From contig CBFHMG010000013.1 of NCBI GenBank assembly GCA_965656935.1, positions 4,112 through 68,111 of the forward strand: a DNA stretch of 64,000 bases. Direction: 5' to 3'. Positions 59,768 through 64,000 of this stretch are shown here, piece by piece; position 1 is the first letter of the stretch; each line of letters begins with the position of its first letter. Below the pieces are notes generated by a model that saw nothing but the letters and a program-made list of their open reading frames with translations, made no database searches and had not been told where the DNA came from. Made by a program: the position numbers and the translations under genes. This DNA is from M30B80 sp965656935 (GTDB lineage: Bacteria > Pseudomonadota > Alphaproteobacteria > Rhodobacterales > Rhodobacteraceae).

Positions 59768-62170
59768 TCAAGCGCCGCATCGCCCGCCTGCGGCTTGCCT
59801 GCGGGTCTGTCCCGAGAAGCCACCGAACTCAACCCGAAGTGTGAATTCGGTTGCGGCATCCACATTGCTGACCACTGAATCGCGCCGCGACAACAGGCTG
59901 GAGACGCGCATACATTCATTCAGGTAATCCAGCCCAAGCCCGATGCGCCGTGCCTCATCGCGATCGAAATCATACAGCAAGGAGATCGCGCCACCCCAAT
60001 CGGTGGTATGCGTTAGGTTGAAGCCGCGCGTGTCGAATTCGCTGCTATCAAGGCTATAGGCCCAAGTCAGCGAAGAGGACCAATCCACCAGATTGTCGTA
60101 ATTAATCGCACCCGTCACAAAAGAGGTGGTGGTGCTGATATTGTCGCGAATGATGCCCGTGCTGAGTGACAGATGCTCATGAGGTGTGACTGAAAGATTT
60201 GCGTTGAGGATATCGGTGGCGCTGGTCGAGCCGTAATCGGCATCAATCTCGACGCTGCGGTAGGACGCCGTCAGGGCAACATCATTGCCGGACCATGACA
60301 GATTGGCCACATCCAATACCGGTTCGCCAACGGAATTCAGGGTTTGGCTAAGGCCGAATGCAAGGCGCTCGCCAGTATATCCCGCATCGAAGCGGTACAA
60401 CTCACCTCCCGTAAAGGCCCCTGGTGCGGTGTCGTGCAGGAAGTCCCGCTCGAACCCACCACCCAGATACCAGCCACTGGCGAAACTGGCGCGGTAATTG
60501 ACCCCGATCTCGGTGGAGTTGAGGTCCGTGTTGCGGTCAAAACGGCGAAAGCGGGAGAGGCCGAAGCGGGAATTCGGATCGAAATTGTCAATCGTTCCGC
60601 CCATGCTGGGGATCTGGATCGCCTCGGTATTGAAAACAATCTGGCGGATGAAGGGTTCAAAATCATGGGTGATCCCGCCCGCGCCCGTGATGCTTTGCGG
60701 CCATCGCAGTGCGACCATGCCATAGCGGCTGAAGGCATCTTGGTCCTGCGGGAGGGCGCGATCATCCATGATGCGGTAGCGGTCGCCGAAAATGGCGGTT
60801 TCGGTATCCAGCTCGAAGCCCACGCCCAGATCAAATGTATTGGCCCAACCCAAGCCGCCGAACACACGGCCCACATCGCGTTGACGCGCATTGGTGGGGC
60901 CGAATTCGTTGTAATCGGCTTGGCCAACCAGATCGAAGGTGAAACGGCCAGGAAGATTGCCAAGCTCGAACCAGCGGGCCCATTCGCCTTCAAACACGCG
61001 GTTGGGGTAGTTAAGACTTGCATTGGAGGCCAAGAGGTTCTGGAGCCTTGTATAGTTCAGCGAAATCACTTCATCGGTACGCAGGCGCGAGAGCGTTAAA
61101 CGGCTCGTCAGCTTTGCACTGTCAAAGCTCAGCAGGTCATCCATGAAGGTTCGGGTCTCGCCATCGAAGAAATTATAGGTCGAGAGATAGCTCCGGTCAC
61201 TTGCGGTTTGCAGCTGGTAGCTGAGGTCAAATCCGTTATCGAATTGGAACCCGCCATTGGCGAACAGGAAGCTCCGGTTGCTTTCTGGTGTCAGGTCATC
61301 GCGGCTGAATGCGCCGTTCAACTCGATATAGCCATTGGCAAAGGCTTGCCTGTAGCGTGCCTCAAGTGTGCTGAGCCCGTCACTCGCGCTGCCGAAGGAG
61401 AGAACAGGGGTCAGGGTCAGGTCGGCATGATCGCCAAGGGTGATGAAATAGGGCATGCGCAGGCTTGTGCCGATGAGCGAGCTGGAGCGCAGGGTCGGGG
61501 GCAGAAACCCTGTCGCGCGCTCTACACCGGGGCCTGGCATACGCAGGCGCGGGATATAGGCGACAGGCACATCCACGACGCGGAATTGCGCATTCTCGAA
61601 ATAGATCATGCGCGCATCTTGGTCATGGATGATCCGACGGGCGCGGATTTCCCAAAGCGGGCGGGGATTATTGGCGCAAACCTGACAATAGGAGGCGCGG
61701 GCCTGATAGGCCTCGTTGTAGCGCCCGCCCGTGCGGATGAATTCTGTAGCTGCGATCTGGAGGCTATCTTCCATGACCTGTCGCGCCGAGAGCAACATGC
61801 CCTGCTGCATATCGGTCGAAAGCTCGGCGAAATCACCATAGAGAACTGATGAGCCATCGGCACTGGTCAGGATCAGAGGCCCTTCCACGGTGATCAAATC
61901 AGAGGCGCCATCATAGGTCACGGCGCTTGCTTGAAGCTGGTTGCCTTGATGGAACACCTCGACATTGCCGCGTGCGGTGAGCAGTTCGGTAGTGCTGTCA
62001 AAGGCGATATCATCGGCAACCAGAACGCTGCCGGGAAACAACTCAGTCTCTTGGGCGTGGAGGGGTTGGGTGGTGTTGGCAGCGAGACTGCAAAGGATCA
62101 GAATCGCTGCGATCAGGCCCGATAATCGGCCTCGGCGCGGCAATATCGCAAGAAGCGAGAAGTCCCTCAT
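59768..62170 (-). CDS. lptD: LPS-assembly protein LptD
   Basis: An 800-residue outer membrane protein. The signal peptide ends about residue 39 (LHAQ). The periplasmic jellyroll has 'LLTARGNVEVFHQGNQLQAS'. The LptD-type cysteine region 'ASYCQVCANNPRPLWEIRAR' and 'MIYFENAQFRVVDVPVAYIP' follow, then a long beta barrel ending '...LRVEFGGFSG' with a Cys in 'YLNECMRV'. It inserts LPS into the outer leaflet. The start is ATG 62170, with a TTG one codon upstream. It is separated from lptFG, about 8 kb away on the same strand. Confidence 0.88.
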   Translation of the reverse strand: MRDFSLLAILPRRGRLSGLIAAILILCSLAANTTQPLHAQETELFPGSVLVADDIAFDSTTELLTARGNVEVFHQGNQLQASAVTYDGASDLITVEGPLILTSADGSSVLYGDFAELSTDMQQGMLLSARQVMEDSLQIAATEFIRTGGRYNEAYQARASYCQVCANNPRPLWEIRARRIIHDQDARMIYFENAQFRVVDVPVAYIPRLRMPGPGVERATGFLPPTLRSSSLIGTSLRMPYFITLGDHADLTLTPVLSFGSASDGLSTLEARYRQAFANGYIELNGAFSRDDLTPESNRSFLFANGGFQFDNGFDLSYQLQTASDRSYLSTYNFFDGETRTFMDDLLSFDSAKLTSRLTLSRLRTDEVISLNYTRLQNLLASNASLNYPNRVFEGEWARWFELGNLPGRFTFDLVGQADYNEFGPTNARQRDVGRVFGGLGWANTFDLGVGFELDTETAIFGDRYRIMDDRALPQDQDAFSRYGMVALRWPQSITGAGGITHDFEPFIRQIVFNTEAIQIPSMGGTIDNFDPNSRFGLSRFRRFDRNTDLNSTEIGVNYRASFASGWYLGGGFERDFLHDTAPGAFTGGELYRFDAGYTGERLAFGLSQTLNSVGEPVLDVANLSWSGNDVALTASYRSVEIDADYGSTSATDILNANLSVTPHEHLSLSTGIIRDNISTTTSFVTGAINYDNLVDWSSSLTWAYSLDSSEFDTRGFNLTHTTDWGGAISLLYDFDRDEARRIGLGLDYLNECMRVSSLLSRRDSVVSNVDAATEFTLRVEFGGFSGQTRRQAAGGRCGA

Positions 62171-62344
62171 CAAGTCTTTTGCTCTGTCTTTGGCCGAAAC
62201 GCGCGTGGGCGCCCGCTATGGCACTTATCCCCAGTTTCAAAACTTCTAGCGAAGGGGGTGGGGTTTGGCCACCATAAACACGGGGAAGGGCAAGCGGCAC
62301 TTGGACATCCCCAAGGTGAAATGGCTTTAGAGTTCGTATTGTGG

Positions 62345-63658
62345 TCAGGACGTTTCCTGCGAGGGCTGCCCGCGACCGCGCAAATACCCCGCCGCAATAG
62401 CAAGCATCATCATTCCCGCCTGACCGTGCTCATTCTGCATCGTGGTATTGCCAAGCCCGCCGATAATGAAACCGATCACCACAAGCTGCGCCGTCAGAAC
62501 AACCATGCGGTCGGTTGCGTTCGGGTCTTCAATTTGGCGCAGAATTGTCCAGAAATACCACACGTATAGTCCCAAGAGCACGGTGAAGAGGGTGAGCCCT
62601 ACCAAACCCCGCTCGATCAGAGCATTTGTCCACAGGTTGTGGCCATGTACGGTTCTTAAGAAGCGACCCGCTTCAGCATCATAGTCGCGACCCTCTTCCT
62701 CCAACTCGGCGCGGACAACGTCCGGATCCGTGGCCGCATCGAAGCTGTTGAAGCCGGACCCGAAGATCGGGTTGCGATCCCAAACCTCGAGCGCGGTGTA
62801 GAGGATTTTGTCTCGGTGGGAGAAGATCTCTTCACCAGTCATGCGATGTTGCAATTCGGCGCGGAATGGCGCGACGATAGGGGACATCAATCCACCTGCA
62901 CATATTGCGACTAAGACCATGGCACCAACCGCCGCTCGCATCACTTGGCCTGACTGTTTGACAAAGACATAGCCCGCAAAAACCAGCAGCGCGCCGGCTG
63001 CGACCAAAGTCACGATTGAGCGTGACGGGATGATGAAGCCAATTGCTGCAATCAGAACTGCAGCGCCCAAGACACGCGCCCAAAGGGTTTTCAGATAGAA
63101 CAGGCCCAATCCCACTGCCGTAGCGACCAATACATATAGGCCTGACGGGTTCACATGTCCGACAGACCGTATTTCTGGATATTCCTTTCCATAGACATGC
63201 CAGCCGTAGAGCGCATCTCCCACTGCCAAAACCGCCGTGCAGCCCGCAACGCCCCAAAGGATGCGCGCTTGCTGTTCTGTGAACGAGTAACGACCTGTGA
63301 TGAGGACAATGACGCCCAGAAAACTCCACCGCAGCGCGTGTTCGAACAGATTGAGCTCGCCATGATACCAGCCTGATGCGCCCTGATATTCCGAGGTGAA
63401 GCCTGCAATCCACAATACAAGGATCACCCCGATGATTGGCCATTCGATAGGGTTTCTGTGACCGAACCCGCGCCTCCACCCGAGACCAAGAAATGCAATG
63501 ATGGGCAATAGACCGAAGACGTTCTTTGGGGCTTCAAAGAGGGGGAGGCACAGCAGGATGATTGAGAGAAGCGTGATTTCAAATTTGTCAGCAAATTGTT
63601 CGGTCGTCTTACTGTAGTCACCTGCCACTATGGTGGCACCTATTTTGGTCTTGTGCAA
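62345..63658 (-). CDS. O-antigen ligase (WaaL-type) membrane protein
   Basis: A 437-residue membrane protein with about 11-12 helices. The Wzy/WaaL signature is the large periplasmic loop with 'TVHGHNLWTNALIERGLVGL', holding the conserved His, and 'HVNPSGLYVLVATAVGL' before it. WaaL joins O-antigen to lipid A-core; some relatives polymerise or ligate other glycans. It is the next gene upstream of lptD on the same strand, 174 bases away. The link to the GT25 island is an inference. Confidence 0.87.
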   Translation of the reverse strand: MHKTKIGATIVAGDYSKTTEQFADKFEITLLSIILLCLPLFEAPKNVFGLLPIIAFLGLGWRRGFGHRNPIEWPIIGVILVLWIAGFTSEYQGASGWYHGELNLFEHALRWSFLGVIVLITGRYSFTEQQARILWGVAGCTAVLAVGDALYGWHVYGKEYPEIRSVGHVNPSGLYVLVATAVGLGLFYLKTLWARVLGAAVLIAAIGFIIPSRSIVTLVAAGALLVFAGYVFVKQSGQVMRAAVGAMVLVAICAGGLMSPIVAPFRAELQHRMTGEEIFSHRDKILYTALEVWDRNPIFGSGFNSFDAATDPDVVRAELEEEGRDYDAEAGRFLRTVHGHNLWTNALIERGLVGLTLFTVLLGLYVWYFWTILRQIEDPNATDRMVVLTAQLVVIGFIIGGLGNTTMQNEHGQAGMMMLAIAAGYLRGRGQPSQETS

Positions 63659-64000
63659 TTCAAGCAGGTGATCGCATTATTTCATAACAAGTGACCACCC
63701 CAATTCGAACAGTATTGTGTTGAAAAGTTTGGCTGTAGGCTTCGCGACCAGATCGCGTTTTGATTGATGTTTGTGGGCGTGGTCTTGCTTGATTGAAATG
63801 TTGCATAACTGGTGTTTCGCGACATTTAAAAATAACGAAAAAACGCTCAAAATACACAGCCGCGCGCGCAGGACGCGTTTCTGTATTTTAAATCAGTGGG
63901 TTAGGGATTTTGGTCTGTCGTGCGTTTCGGGGTGTGTCTGGCGCGTGTTTTTGGTGGAGCGAGTGTTGCAAATTCTGGCGGCTTGGCGTCTGGTGACTTC
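63659..64000. other. Gene-free end of the window (342 bases)
   Basis: I see no convincing gene. AAAATACACAG (63849-63859) and CTGTATTTT (63881-63889) form a hairpin with a GC-rich interior, possibly a terminator of a minus-strand gene outside the window. A GTG at 63963 preceded by GGTGGAGCGA could begin a gene running off the end, but only about a dozen codons are visible. Confidence 0.3.

Overview
The window reads as chromosomal DNA of a Gram-negative alphaproteobacterium of the Rhodobacteraceae (roseobacter/Rhodobacter side); genus not assigned. Supporting signs are the compact ccmA-B-C-D-G block, a GapR (DUF2312) protein, DUF4167, lptF-lptG and surA-pdxA-rsmA linked to pepA-holC, GC-rich codon use and many four-base ATGA gene overlaps. 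It is a draft assembly: 98 Ns interrupt acnA, and one FkbM gene carries a probable homopolymer frameshift.

Layout. (1) 1-4.3 kb: the 3' part of a giant Ig-like repeat protein with a C-terminal autotransporter-type barrel. (2) 4.3-11.5 kb: a MarR/LdtR-type regulator, the cytochrome c maturation operon ccmABCDG (minus), divergent acnA, and a PpaA/AerR-like B12-binding protein. (3) 11.5-17.1 kb: a surface-glycan island with three GT25 glycosyltransferases, one GT4, two FkbM methyltransferases and an ICMT-like membrane methyltransferase. (4) 17.2-24.8 kb: DUF1223, an LpxL-type acyltransferase with an altered catalytic motif, an EamA transporter, a DUF442 protein, GapR, tRNA-Thr(UGU), a lipoprotein, and a CoA-ligase/crotonase pair. 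(5) 24.8-43.7 kb: the main accessory region. A MocD/MocE-like desaturase-ferredoxin pair diverges from a LacI-type regulator, followed by iolG-iolC/DUF2090-iolD-SDR-iolE-(small membrane protein)-iolB. Then comes a converging second lower pathway (iolJ-like aldolase, iolB2, iolC2), and a further plus-strand set of two Gfo/Idh dehydrogenases, an IolE-like TIM barrel and an IlvD/Edd sugar-acid dehydratase. (6) 43.7-58.7 kb: housekeeping genes: csp, prfA-prmC, DUF4167, rsmA, pdxA, surA, lptG, lptF, pepA, holC, retropepsin-like protease, marC, ABC-F, ndk. (7) 58.7-64 kb: an inverted-repeat intergenic element, a possible 30-residue peptide, a TfoX-C protein, lptD and a WaaL-like O-antigen ligase.

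How genes work together. The first iol operon alone can take myo-inositol to the aldolase step: IolG oxidises, IolE dehydrates, IolD opens the ring, IolB isomerises, IolC phosphorylates, and the fused DUF2090 domain is the likely aldolase. A second IolB-IolC-aldolase set plus extra dehydrogenases and an extra inosose-dehydratase-like protein implies parallel use of another cyclitol or related sugar. MocDE beside it suggests removal of O-methyl groups from methylated inositols. Neither a transporter nor IolA lies in the window. Matching AACCTCTCA half-sites occur before the LacI gene and before iolG, and a second 20-bp palindrome lies in the iolG leader. LPS assembly genes (lptFG, lptD, waaL, lpxL-like) and the glycan island point to a modified lipooligosaccharide surface.

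Functions are assigned by reading protein motifs from memory of the families; no database search was made.
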